Positions 25,697-38,800 of a stretch of 64,000 nucleotides of DNA are shown piece by piece. Source of the stretch: Cryptomeria japonica (taxonomy: Eukaryota; Streptophyta; Pinopsida; Cupressales; Cupressaceae); assembly GCF_030272615.1 (NCBI RefSeq), contig NC_081412.1, forward strand, positions 697,434,156 to 697,498,155, written 5' to 3'. The position numbers and the translations under genes were made by a program. Under the pieces are notes generated by a model that saw only the letters and a list, made by a program, of their open reading frames with translations, did not search any database and was not told where the DNA came from. Numbering within the stretch: the first letter of the stretch is position 1; the number at the start of each line of letters is the position of its first letter.

Positions 25697-26876
25697 ATGA
25701 AAGAGCTAAGGGATAGTCAAGTTGGACTAACTATTAGTCCAGAAGAAGTTGAGTTTGAAAGGAGACAAAATCTATTAAAAGAATCTACTTCATCATGTGC
25801 ACAAATATGTCAACTCCAAAATGCAAATGAGGTCAATCAAGAAGGAATTTGCAGTATCAAAGATGTGTGCATTGATATAATCCATTCATTTAAGGGACAA
25901 ATGTCAGTTGAAGGACCACTTGAGTCTGAACTACCAAATGCTAATATTAATCTTGTTAAGACTAATTCGGAAATGCTTGAGAAAGACAATTCTCAAAAAC
26001 ATTTAATCTGTGACAATATTTATTCTATACCAAGCTTTGATCATTATGTCATGAACATTGAAACACCTAATGATGACAGTGATTATGATTTACCCCTTCT
26101 ACATCCTAAACTAATCGATTGGGATAATTTAGACAACCCCGAACTGAATGTCTTTTCCAATGATCATGACTTAGTCGTATACCTTAACATTGTTGAACCT
26201 ATCCATCCTAAGATATCTTCCATTGTAGAATCAAGTGATGTTTCTTGTAATCAGGAGAATGCCAAACTTTCCAGTCACAAAAGTGAAATAAAACAAGGAA
26301 AGAGACCTATTGTTGAAAACCATTTCATGGCAACATTAGATCAATCAAAAGAGAAAACAAAGAGTGTATTCAATGGTGAAAACCTCCTAGAGGCACCAAA
26401 AGATGGAAAGTTTGACATTTTTTCTGCATATTTTCAAGAGAGATCTGCTATTCTGATAGAATCAACAGAAGCAGTAAACATTCATACATCAAAAGATCAT
26501 AAAATACTTCATTTCGCTACCTCATTATCAGAAAGAGAGAGGAAAGAGTACATGGAATTCTTTAAGCAAAGAGAAATAAATTTTTCTTGGTCTTATGTAG
26601 ATATGCCAGGACTTAACCCAGATCTTATCATGCATCATCTTAACGTGGATTTAAAAGCAAAACCTGTTAAGCAGAAGCTAAGAAAGATGCATCTGCATAT
26701 TGCTCTCCTTGTCAAAACCGAGCTCAAGAAATTATTAGAAGTGGGTTTCATAAGACCAGTTGCTTATCCAGAATGGGTCTCAAGTATCGTACCAGTATCA
26801 AAACTAGATAAGAGCATAAGAGTCTGCATAGATTTCAGAGATCTAAATAAAGCATGTCCAAAAGATGATTTCCCGT
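25697..26876 (+). pseudogene. Element D reverse transcriptase, N-terminal part
   Basis: A long poorly conserved linker (about 300 residues) precedes the RT fingers: LNVDLKAKPVKQKLRK, then VGFIRPVAYPEWVSSIVPV and RVCIDFRDLNKACPKDDFPL. The frame is broken right after DDFPL by the insertion of element E at 26877 and resumes at 39943 with LPNIDII-like residues. Confidence 0.88.
26872..26876. repeat. Target-site duplication of element E (left, diverged)
   Basis: cccgt here against ctcct at 39938-39942 (3 of 5 identical). The RT frame is restored when one copy is removed. Confidence 0.6.
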
Positions 26877-27550
26877 TGTCATGCCCGAAATTTAGGGCAA
26901 AAAACGAAATGATTTTTTTTTTTTTTTAAATACTAATTAATTAACAAAGTTCGCTAACTCGACGTGCATTAACATGTTTGCCATATCAATATTCGAGCTA
27001 ACTCTGATACTAACTAAGTAACGAAATTAATTAAAAATTTATTTGCGGAAAACTAAATGATTTAATTTATTTTCTCATCAACATAGTCAATAGTTTAATT
27101 AAAACAAACTCATTAAAACTAGAAGATGAAGATAAATTTAGTCTCCATTAAGACTATATTGTCTAAAATCCATTTTTAAATCCATAATTAAAATAATCGT
27201 TTAAAGTGTCACTTAATTTAGATAATTTAATTTACACGGGAAAAATTAATTACGAGTAGCTATTAATCGACTTGGAAAGCTAATTAAAAATTATTTTTCT
27301 AGCATCCATTCTAACCTCAAAATGAAAGGTGCTTAAATTAATCCCTTTTAAATCCAAACTTAAAATTTAATGCCCTAATTAAATTACCTAGGGCATGATT
27401 AAGTATCTATCACACTAAATACATTTAAAAATATAAGATTAGGCTTTATTCTTCATTTTTTTTTTTTTTCAACTTCCTATTTGCATATCATATAGGGGTA
27501 TTTAAATATTTTAAATCTCTATATAAATACATACCCAAATATATAAATAA

Positions 27551-27608
<58 letters not shown>

Positions 27609-28110
27609 AAAAGATTTTCGAACTTAATAGCAATTAAGCCCTTCAAACCCTAATTAGGGATTTTCAATTTTAAAATGACCCTAATCTAAATGGGTTACCA
27701 TTTTATTTGATTTATTTATTACCCTAGCCCTACCTGGGCTAGGGTTTAATATTTTTTTTTTTTATTAGCATTTTGATGCAGGGCCGAAACCCATCGAGTG
27801 GCGGTCATGGTATTTTTCGCAGGTTTAAGGGGGGGACGGGGGCACCATTGTGTGCCCAAATAGTGGCGGCACAGCACCACTATGTGTCCACACAGTGGGA
27901 GCCGCAACGGCCCACACCACTGTGTGTCCACACAGTGGGAGCCGTTGCGGCCCACACAATGGAAGCCACGGCCCACACTGTGTGTTCACACAGTGGAAGC
28001 CGTGAGGCCGACCACTGTGTGTAGGCACAGTGGGGTCTGCGGCCCCAAAAAAAACCTTTTTTTTTAAAAAAAAAAGTTATTAAATTTTTTATTTTTATGT
28101 ATTTTTTTTT

Positions 28111-28158
<48 letters not shown>

Positions 28159-30945
28159 ACGCATTTTATTTTATTTTAAAAAAATTAAAAAAATAAAAAA
28201 TATAGTTATAATAATATACATGCAAACTGCCTTAATACTATATTTGTATGAATTTATAAATTTCATGGGGCATCCAATTAAAATAAATAGGCTCTAGTAT
28301 TTTGATTTAGATGAAGAGGATATAGATGGGATAATGATTTTCAAAACTTCATTATACTATATTGCTTTTACAGGAAACAGAAATAATTAATTTATTTTTC
28401 GATATACAATATGCATGCAAATCTAACTTATGCCTTATTATATTTAATTTTATTTTGAATGCCTAAGAATGAAATAAATTTCCTGCTAAACAATACATCA
28501 TAGCACATCGAATAAAATTTATTTCTGAACTTAGGGAATACTAATTTAGGAATTCATTATTCTTTTCTGCAATAAATACATTTACTGATTCTGTAATTTT
28601 CTATAGCAACTGACTAGATATTTTTATTAAAATCTAACAACAACTACAACTCATATTTTCTGCAATTAAAATGAAGACAAATTCACAGATGAAAGAAAAA
28701 CACAGAATTTAAATAAAACAGAATTTCATATTTCAAAGACTATTGCATGCAATTCAAAAGTAACTCTTTTCAAATAGAAATAGGAATATATCTAGCTTTT
28801 TACAATATTAAAGATATTCTGCAAAGTTTACCAGATGTTTCTCTATTTAAATACAATCACTAATCTCATGTCTATATTTCGAATTTACATTTAGCCTCTC
28901 ATTCCAACGAATGAGGGTGTATTTCTCCTATTAAAACTAATAACTACAAATGAAATTAGATTTCTTCAAGCACTAATCTTCTGCAACTTTTCACTTGTCC
29001 TATTCTTTTCTCCTGACAATCCTGCATAATAAATCACAAATATGACCATGGAGTGCTCACCTCCTAGCCTAGGCTAACTAGTAGCCACCCCCGAGCTTGA
29101 AGAACCAAGCCCTAGACGGGTAACAAACATGCAAACAAATAGAAGGCAGGAAACACACAGATTTCAAACACACTCCCAACTTGGCTACACTGCACCACAC
29201 TTTGGTGATGACCTTTTCAAGGGTGGTAGTGGACCAATACCCTGAGGAGAACTGCAAGTATGGAAAACATGTAGCCACCTCATGGCACAACAAATACATC
29301 AAGAAATTTCAACCCCTTATTCCTTATGCCCCCCAAGGCATTCTAGCCTTATATCCCTCCTTATGACCCCCATTGCACAAACAGGCCATGCAGCAAGGGT
29401 CACACAAAAATCCCTTGTGATCGCTCTCAATATGAGAGTCTCTCACTCGAGGGTTGTCACTGCTACCACCCACAAGATCCTCCTCTCTCCCAATAGTAAG
29501 AGGTCTTGAAAAACTCCCAAAAAAAACACAGACACAAACATAATGCAAAATACCAAATGAAATTCCCAAAAAGGACATACAAGAAAACAAATTTCTTACA
29601 CCAACATACTTTCAGACACATGCAAAGAAAGAGTCATTTTAAAGAAGAATGTGACCAACCTTAATCTTCCCAAAGGTAGGATAGTATTTGAGGAAGAGCT
29701 TCCCAAATCCATGGATCTTCTTCTTCTACCCTTAGCCAAATTTTCTATTCAAATCTATTCTATTCTTTTCAAAAAAATTCTCGTCTCCAAAAATGGAGAG
29801 TGGGTGATTACCCTCAGATCTTCAAATTTTTGCTTAAGAAGCTCATTCTCTCAGTTCTCACAAGTTTCTAAAAACTAAAGAGGAAGGTAAGATAGAATGG
29901 GAAAGAGAACTCTCATTCGAAAAGGAAAGTTTACTACTAGGTTCAAATTTCTAATTTCAATTTTCGCACAACTCAGAAAAGCCCAATTTTAGGATGTCAA
30001 AAAGATCACTTAGGAGTAGAAACTTGCCTAAAATTACCCCTAACCCTTAGGTATACCTTATGGGCTTTAGGAAATGCTATTAAACTACCCCTAGGTGTTC
30101 ATTTAACCCATTTTAAACCCCTCTGAAGTTTATTTTCGGGTCAAACATATGTTGACTTCTCCAAAAATTCCTTTCCCAAGGTATTTATGACATCACGTTA
30201 TATTAAATGAAAAAGCTATAGTTGAACACTTTCCCACCAAGAGACAACAAAATAAATTTAAACTTAAATCCACACATGTGTCAAGTGACACAAAGAAAAC
30301 ACTTATACAATTTAAAACATGACAACGTCTCTTGTGGATTTTACACAATAAATTTAAATAACACTTAACACACAAGCAGCATATACTGTTATGAATAAAA
30401 TACAATACAAACGGGGTGTTGTCTCTCCAAATAGACAACCCCTGGCTTACGAACATACATAAGTCTAGGTTTGGTTCTCCATAAATTTTCCATGGTCACA
30501 TGGATAACTTCCTGCGCATCTCAATTTACACATTAGTACTTTCAAATATCCACATATAATATAATTCAAAGGAATAACAATACACATCATCACTTGCATA
30601 CAATTTACATCCAAACAGATTAAATACATCTTTTATCAAGCAATTTCACATAAGAAATTTCATCCTAATTCACATAAACTAAACCATACATCATAATTCT
30701 GTTATCATAGTAAAGTCTTGCAAATTCAATAATGACATCTATCATCGCAATATCATCTTATCTAACAATCATGTAGTGTTTTATCTCATAAAGCATATAA
30801 GTAAATCATCAAAATATAGCAATGTTATCCAAATCCTAAAACCATATCAGTACTAAGTTTCAATATGCATCAAAATAAAGTATCCATGATAGTCAATATA
30901 TAAAAATCACTGAAATGTCAGACTGAGTTGAGGTGAGGCCTCACA
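26877..30945 (-). repeat. Element E 3' LTR
   Basis: Plus-strand ends TGTCATGCCC and GGCCTCACA. It contains (AT)n runs at about 27557-27606 and 28115-28155, a GC-rich hairpin minisatellite (27840-28040), and otherwise AT-rich non-coding sequence. No gene is present; short open frames over the minisatellite and (AT)n are artefacts. Confidence 0.95.
27840..28040. repeat. GC-rich hairpin minisatellite in E LTR
   Basis: About five units, two of them a clear 40 bp, each holding a near-perfect palindrome CACTGTGTGTCCACACAGTG followed by GGAGCCGCnnCGGCCCACA. Later units are shortened. Strongly GC-rich against AT-rich surroundings. The right LTR has the same array at about 36796-37010. Confidence 0.85.
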
Positions 30946-30957
30946 CCCTCCCCCTCT
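30946..30957 (-). other. Element E polypurine tract
   Basis: On the minus strand AGAGGGGGAGGG directly precedes the LTR start TGTGAGGCC. Confidence 0.85.
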
Positions 30958-30973
30958 AGGCATGAAATTCCTC

Positions 30974-32325
30974 CTAGAGTTCATCAAAGAGGTGGGGGTA
31001 CTCTGATCTCATATGTGTTGCATCCTCCCATGAAGCCATAACCTCATCATAGCAATCCCACTGGACCCTAACCTGGTCCAGCTCTCGACCTCGGAGGGCC
31101 AGCGTCCGGCGTGCCAAAATGCGAATGGGCTCCAAAGCTAGCTGCCCGTCCGACTCCACCTGCAAGGCATCCCAATCTAAAATGTGAGACTCATCATAGA
31201 TATATTTTCTTAAAACTGATACATGAAACACATTGTGGATGTGTGACAAGCTAGGTGGCAATGCTAAATGGTAGGCAACTGGGCCTACCCTCTCAAGAAT
31301 CTCAAAAGGTCCTACAAAGCGAGGTGTGAGCTTAGAACCCTTTCCATAACGGATTGGACACTTATGCGATCGCACTCTCAAGAAGACTCTGTCTCCAACC
31401 AAATAGCTACGATCTATCCTCTTTGCATCAAAATATTTCTTCTGTCTGTCCTGAGCCTCTCTAAGTCGCTACCTAATCAAATCCACCTGTTGTTCCATAT
31501 CCTGAACTATCTCAGGACCAATAGCAACTCTATCCTCTATGTGATCCCAACTCAAGGGCGTCCTGCAAGGCCTACCGTATAATGCCTGATAGGGTAGCAT
31601 CCCAAAGAAGTGTGATGCCCATTGTTATAGACAAACTCCACTAAGGGAAGATACTCCTCCCACCAGGTCTGATGATCCATGACATACATGCGAAGCATAT
31701 CCTCTAACACCTGATTGACCCTCTCTGTCTGACCATCTATTTCTGGGTGATAGGCTGTACTGAAATTGAGCTTAGTGCCCATAGCTACCTGTAATGACTT
31801 CCAAAAGGAAGAAGTGAAAAGAGAATCCCTATCAGAAATAATCTTGCGAGGCATGCCATGAAGTCTAACAATGTCTCACAAGAACACCTATGCTACTGCT
31901 GGAGCTGTGAAAGTAGTACGGACTGGTGAAAAGTGTGCTACTTTGGTCAACTTGTCAACTGTCACCAAGATAGCATCATGGTGACGAGAAGACATAGGAA
32001 GACCAATGATGAAATCCATGGATATAGTATCCCACTTCCACTCTGGTATAACATGAGATTGGAGCAACCCACCTGGATGGTGGTGCTCTACCTTTACTCT
32101 CTGACACTCGAGGCATCGAGCTACTATCTCAGCAATGAGCTGCTGCATTCCCAGCCAATGATATAGCTGCCTCAAGTCAGCATGCAAGTTTTTAACCTCG
32201 GGATGCGCTGCATAAGGAGCTCTATGAGCCTCTGTGACAATGAACTCTTGCAACCCTCTGGAGGAAGGTACATAAATGCACCCTCTATGGCGTAACAGTC
32301 CATCGGACTCCAAAGAATAATCCAC
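30974..32325 (-). pseudogene. Element E integrase with chromodomain-like tail
   Basis: The zinc-binding region (32250-32080) has EAHRAPYAAHP and ARCLECQ. The core shows WDTISMDFIIGLP, ISDRDSLFTSSFW and GQTERVNQ, giving the DDE triad. Two stops near 31875 (TAG, TGA) fit former CAG and CGA. A frameshift lies near 31550-31600 (in the MLPYQALYGRP-like motif). The C-terminal segment (31402-30974) has GPFEILERVG and a final chromodomain-like block, VRVQWDCYDEVMASWEDATH, ending at 30974. Confidence 0.9.
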
Positions 32326-32442
32326 TTATTTCCCTTCTAGAGTAACCTGAGATCGTATTACCTGACCAACCTCTGCATACCATATATCCTCTAGCAAGTG
32401 CTGTAGTATACGATCTCTCAAATCCGTGCCCATAGATATGGT

Positions 32443-34277
32443 TTAAACCTCATGACGTCTCCTACTCAAAGCATCTGCAACTACGTTTTCCTTTCCTTTG
32501 ATGTAGTGAACGTCAAAATCATATTCACACAAGAACTCCATCCATCTCCTCTGACGTGCATTAAGGTTCGGCTGAGTGAAAATATACTGAAGACTCTGAT
32601 GATCTGCATGCAACTCGAAGTGATGACCTAAAAGGAAGTGTCCCACCTCACAAGTGCATGCACTACTACTGCAAGCTCAAGGTCATGAGTGGGATAATTA
32701 ATTTCATGAGTCTTAAGTTTCCTAGACTCGAAAGCTATGGCCCTACCATCCTGCATAAGAACTGCTCCTAAACCCTCTAGTGAAGCATCTGTACAAACCA
32801 TGAAGTCAGCTATGGGGTCTAGTACAAGGATAGGAGCGCTAGTAAGTGCCCTTTTGAGTTCCTAAAAGGCCTTCTCGCACTTCTCTATCCACTCAAATTT
32901 CTTCCCTTTACGCTGAAAAGAAGTAATAGGGTGTGCGACTCTGGAGAATCCCTCGACAAAACGTCGGTAATACCCTGCTAAGCCCATGAAACTCCTGACC
33001 TCTGTCACACTGGTTGGCGCTGGCCAATCCATAATAGCCCTAATCTTTGATGGGTCAACTGAGATCCCATCACTAGAATTAACGTGCTCAAGGTACTTAA
33101 CCTCTGACCGGGAGAAAGCACACTTCAACAAACTGCCAAACAACTGGTTATCCCGCAAACACTGCAATACCTGTTTCGGGTGCTCCTCATGCTCCTTCTC
33201 ATTCTGAGAATATATCAGTATATCATCGAGAAACACAATAACAAAATGGTCTAGAAATGTACGGAACACCCCATTCATGAGGCTCATAAAAACTGCTAGG
33301 GCATTCGTAAGTCCGAATGGGACTACGGTGAACTCATAGTGACCATATCTAGTGCGAAATGCGGTTTTGTGGATATCACTCTCCACTATTCTCAACTGAT
33401 GGTATCTTGACTTCAGATCTATTTTGAAAAAGACTTTGGCACCCTGAAGCTGGTCAAATAAATCATCAATTCTGGGCAAAGGATATCGGTTCTTGATGGT
33501 TACTTTATTTAGCTGCTGATAATCCATACATAATCGGAGAGATCCGTCCTTCTTCTTAATGAAGATGACTGGTGCACCCCAAGGGGATACGCTAGGATGA
33601 GTATGACCCTTCTCAAGGAGTTCCTCAAGCTGTATTTTGAGTTCATTTAGCTCATTTGTGGTCATCCTATAAGGTGCTCTAGAAACTGGCTCGGCTCCTG
33701 GTACTAGATCTATATGAAAATCAATCTCTCTACGGGGCGGCATTCCCGGTAACTCTGAAGGAAATATATCTGAATATCCCTTAAGGATAGGATGGTCGTC
33801 AAGCGATGTTTCTTTTTCTTCCTCTTCTCCTCTGTCACTGATAGTGATAGCAAATAGCTGACATCCCTTTCGCATGCTCCGCTTAAGCTGCATTGTGGAG
33901 ATCATACGAAGAGACATGAGCCTCTGAATCCCGGTGATAACTATGGGTGAACCATGATCATCCTCACACTCGATCTTTTTCAGGCGGCAATCCATCTTGG
34001 CTCTGTGGGCATAAAGCCAATCCATGCCAAGTACGATTTCGTAAGATCCAAGTGGGGTCACTCTAAGGTCTACTAAAGTGGTGGTCTTGCCAATCTGTAG
34101 TTGACATGCCCTAACCTCTGATTCCAATGACACTCTAGCCCCTGAAGCTAATTCCACTTCCCAACTGACACCCTGTCTAGTTGCCACTAGCCCGCAATGC
34201 TCCACAACCAATGGAGATATAAAGGAGTCAGTAGCTCCTGAATCAAACAAAATAGATACATTGTTACCTTTGATCAT
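32443..34277 (-). pseudogene. Element E protease-RT-RNase H
   Basis: Protease: [11 protein letters not shown] near 34245 and IVLGMDWL near 34035. RT runs from about 33700 with [33 protein letters not shown] and FLDDILIYS (near 33215), the xxDD catalytic pair being intact. A TAG at about 32862 reads AF*ELK where Gln is usual. RNase H follows ([12 protein letters not shown] near 32795, [11 protein letters not shown] near 32690), with one frameshift before [17 protein letters not shown], and ends at 32443. Confidence 0.92.
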
Positions 34278-34359
34278 ACCTATAGATTCGATAACCGTGG
34301 CCTGATGCTCAGCCTAGCAGTTGTCAACCGCTGCGAATACTCTATGGGACCTACCCATA

Positions 34360-35709
34360 TCACCACTCTGAAGCAGCCATCCGCTGATTCCCTACCACCT
34401 GACCCTGAGGGAAATCCCTCGCCATATGCCTCATGGCTCCACACGTAAAGCAAGCACCCCGTGCCTAAAACTGGGCACCCTGAGGCCTAGAGAAAGCCTG
34501 ACCTCCTGTCCTATTGGATCTGTTGTACCCACCCCTGGAGGACTGCTGAGTCCTCGTCGGTTGTGTGTACTGCCCTTGTGCTCTCTGATCACGTCTCTAT
34601 CCCTGAGTCTGCCACTGTTTGGGCTTGGAGCCCTACTAATATTGTGGAGGCTTCTACCTCTGGTTCTGTGGTGTCTGTTGCGGAGGAGGGGGTTTGGAGA
34701 ACCCCTAAGAATTTCGATTGTTTCCTTTCCAATGTGGTTTTTGGAATCCATAAGTCTAAGGTGCGGGATTTCGGTTCTGAAACCGATCCCTATTGTCCTA
34801 TGGTCTGACCTGAATTTCCTCGGCAATCAGTGCCTTCTCCATAGCAACCCGAAGGCTCTCTGGAGTGGACATCCTAACAGGCCCGACTATATCGGCATTT
34901 AACCCTCTGATGAAGCGGTTTACAAGAAGTTTCTCATCCTTTAAATAATCTACATAAGGCAACAGCTCAAAGAATTTGCTTTCATATTGGGTTACTGACA
35001 AGCCTTTTTGTTGGAGATCGTGAAATTCATCTATACGATGTTGTTTGAAATGTTCTGATAGGTACCTCTCACGGAATCTCTTTGTGAATATCTCCCAAGT
35101 GAGAGTATCAGGAACTAATCCGCATTTGTACTCTTCCTGTCTCCACCAAGTGGAGGTCGACCCTCTCAGTAGATGAACTGCGACACGTGCTTTTAGGTTG
35201 CTCTCATAAGAACGCAATGCAAAACACCTCTCAAGACTCAAAAGCCATGCCTCAACCTCTACCTCGTTGGTAGACCCTCCAAAGGACGGTGGCTGGAGGC
35301 GCATGACCTCCCTGATAAGATCCCCTAGATCCCGACGAGCTCTGTCAAAATAAACTGGTTCCACTACTAGAGGTGGTCCTGGCATATGCATAGACTCTGG
35401 CTCATTTCCACCCTGACTCTCTACAAGAATGGGAGCTGGGCTCCTGCTTCGTTCTCTATCAACAGATCTATGACTCCTAGAGTCATGACTTCTAACCTGA
35501 GGGTTCTCTGTTGGGATCCTTTCCTGAACTATGCCAATAAGATTCTGTATTGTTGGTAAGAGGTCTCGGTTAGGTTAATTTGGTTGTTCAGGAGGTGCTC
35601 CTGGGTTCTCTTCTAGAACTGATGCCTCCCTCACTACCTCTTTGCGTGCTATGCGCACACGTCTAGGACCCCATCCGCGCTTGCGAGCTTGTCGCGTTGT
35701 CGGAGGCAT
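34360..35709 (-). pseudogene. Element E Gag
   Basis: The start ATG at 35709-35707 opens a basic N-terminus (MPPTTRQARKRGWGPRR); one TAA occurs near 35575. The retrotransposon Gag domain is open from 35391 to 34798 (WWRQEEYKCG, FTKRFRERYLSE). The zinc knuckle near 34440-34395 reads CFTCGAMRHMARDF, so its fourth ligand Cys is replaced by Phe. Frameshifts or stops occur between 34798 and 34450. Confidence 0.87.
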
Positions 35710-35856
35710 CCTAAGAGGAAATAAGGCAAAATAATTAATTAATTTCTTTTAGAATAATATTAATTCAATTAAATTTAAAAGTCTGATCAAATCAATTTAA
35801 CAAAATAATTTAAATAATCTAAGGCGAAACGTAAGTGGAGTAAGGTTCCTAGTGTG

Positions 35857-35879
35857 GAAACCTTGCTTTGATACCAAAA
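35857..35879 (-). other. Element E primer-binding site
   Basis: On the minus strand the 5' LTR is followed by TTTTGGTATCAAAGCAAGG, matching the initiator-Met tRNA complement TGGTATCAGAGC with one change. Confidence 0.88.
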
Positions 35880-38800
35880 TGTCATGCCCGAAATTTAGGG
35901 CAAAAAATGAAATGATTTTTTTTTTTTTAAATACTAATTAATTAACAAAGTTCGCTAACTCGACGTGCATTAAAATGTTTGCCATATCAATATTCGAGCT
36001 AACTCTAGTACTAACTAAGTAACAAAATTAATTAAAAATTTATTTGCGGAAAACCAAATGATTTAATTTATTTTCTCATCAACATAGTCAATAGTTTAAT
36101 TAAAACAAACTCATTAAAACTAGAAGATGAAGATAAATTTAGTCTCCATTAAGACTATATTGTCTAAAATCCATAATTAAAATAATCGTTTAAAGTGTCA
36201 CTTAATTTAGATAATTTAATTTACACAGGCAAAATTAATTACGAGTAGCTATTAATCGACTTGGAAAGCTAATTATAAATTATTTTTCTAGCATCCATTC
36301 TAACCTCAAAATGAAAGGTGATTAAATTAATCCCTTTTAAATCCAAACTTAAAATTTTTTGCCCTAATTAAATTAACTAGGGCATGATTAAGTATCTATC
36401 ACACTAAATACATTTAAAAATATAAGATTAGGCTTTATTCTTTAAATTTATTTATTTTTCAACTTCCTATTTGTATATCATATAGGGGGTATTTAAATAT
36501 TTTAAATCTCTATATAAATACATACCCAAATATATATATATATATATATATAATCTTCTAAAAGATTTTCCAACTTAATAGCAATTAAGCCCTTCAAACC
36601 CTAATTAGGGATTTTCAATTATAAAATGACCCTAATCTAAATGGGTTACCATTTTATTTGATTTATTTATTACCCTAGCCCTCCCCTGGCTAGGGTTTAA
36701 TATATTATTTTTTTATTAGCATTTTGATGCAGAGCCGAAACCCATCGAGCGGCGGCCATGGTATTTTTCGCAGGTTTAAGGGGGCAACGGGGGTGCCACT
36801 GTGTGCCTACACAGTGGCAGCGCAGCACCACTGTGTGTCCACACAGTGGGAGTCGCAGCGGCCCACACCACTGTGTGTCCACACAGTGGGAGCCGCTGCA
36901 GCCCACACTGTGTGACCACACAGTGGAAGCCATGGCCCACATTGTGTGTTCACACAGTGGAAACCGCGAGGCTGACCACTGTGTGTATGCACAGTGGGGT
37001 CCGCGGCCCCAAAAAAAACCTTTTTTTTTTTTTTTAAGTTATAAATTTTTTTATTTTTATGTTTTTTTTTTTAAATAGATATATTTATATATATATTAAT
37101 ATACATCTCTCTTTTTTTATATTTAGATATATTCATATTTATTTATATATATAATGCATTTTATTTTATTTTTAAAAAAAAATTTAAAAAAAAAAAACAT
37201 AGTTATAATGATACAAGCAAACTGCCTTAATACTATATTTGTATGAATTTATAAATTTCATGAGGCATCCAATTAAAATAAATAGGCTCTAGTATTTTGA
37301 TTTAGATGAAGAGGATATAGATGGGATAATGATTTTCAAAACTTCATTATACTATATTGCTTTTACAGGAAACATAAATAATTTATTTATTTTTCGATAT
37401 ACAATATGCATGCAAATCTAACTTATGCCTTTTTATATTTAATTTTATTTTGAATGCCTAAGAATGAAATAAATTTCTTGCTAAACTATACATCATAGCA
37501 CATCGAATAAACTTTATTTCTGAACTTAGGGAATACTAATTTAGGAATTCATTATTCTTTTCTGCAATAAATACATTTACTGATTCTGCAATTTTCTACA
37601 ATAACTGACTAGATATTTTTATTAAAATCTAACAACTACAACTCATATTTTTTGCAATTAAAATGAAGACAAATTCACAAATGAAAGAAAAACACAGAAT
37701 TTAAATAAAACTGATTTTCATATTTCAAAGACTATTGCATGCAATTCAAAAGTAACTCTTTTCAAATAGAAATAGGAATATATCTAGCTTTTTACAATAT
37801 TAAAGATATTCTGCAAAGTTTACCAGATGTTTCTTTATTTAAATACAATCACTAATCTCATGTCTATATTTCGAATTTACATTTAGCCTCTCATTCCAAC
37901 GAATGAGGGTGTATTTCTCCTATTAAAACTAATAACTACAAATGAAATTAGATTTCTTCAAGCACTAATCTTCTGCAACTTTTCACTTGTCCTACTATTT
38001 TCTCCCGACAATCCTGCATAATAAATCACAAATATGACCATGGAGTGCTCACCTCCCAGCCTAGGCTAACTGGTAGCCACCCTCGAGCTCGAAGAACCAA
38101 GCCCTATACGGGTAACAAACATGCAAACACATAGAAGGCAGAAAACACACAGATTTCAAACACACTCCCAACTTGGCTACACTGCACCACACTTTGGTGA
38201 TGACCTTTTCAAGGGTGGTAGTGGACCAATACCCTGAGGAGAACTGCAAGTATGGAAAACATGTAGCCACCTCATGGCACAACAAATACATCAAGAAATT
38301 TCAACCCCTTATTCCTTATGCCCCCTAGGCATTCTAGCCTTATATCCCTCCTTATGACCCCCATTGCACAAACAGGCCATGCAGCAAGAGTCACACAAAA
38401 ATACCTTGTGATCACTCTCAATATGAGAGTCTCTCACTCAAGGGTTGTCACTGCTACCACCCACAAGATCCTCCTCTCTCCCAAGAGTAAGAGGTCTTGA
38501 AAAACTCCCAAAAAAAAACACAGACACAAACATAATGCAAAATACCAAATGAAATTCCCAAAAAGGACATACAAGAAAACAGATTTCTTACACCAACATA
38601 CTTTCAGACACATGCAAAGAAAGAGTCATTTTAAAGAAGAATGTAACCAACCTTAATTTGCCCAAAGGTAGGATAGTATTTGAGGAAGAGCTGCCCAAAT
38701 CCACGGATCTTCTTCTTCTACCCTTAGCCAAATTTTCTATTCAAATCTATTCTATTCTTTTCAAAAAAAATCTCGTCTCCAAAAATGGAGAGTGGGTGAT

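Noticed and set aside
27557-28297. Open frames rich in Tyr-Ile or Cys-Val-His-Thr over the (AT)n runs and the GC-rich repeats
   Set aside because: They are translations of simple repeats on both strands, not genes; the same holds at 36697-37078.
29078-29590. Several 60-90 codon frames in both E LTRs
   Set aside because: The frames recur in both LTR copies only because the LTRs are near-identical; no domain or codon bias supports coding.
34426-34902. Plus-strand 158-codon frame over E gag
   Set aside because: Antisense to the Gag-zinc-knuckle region, no independent evidence.
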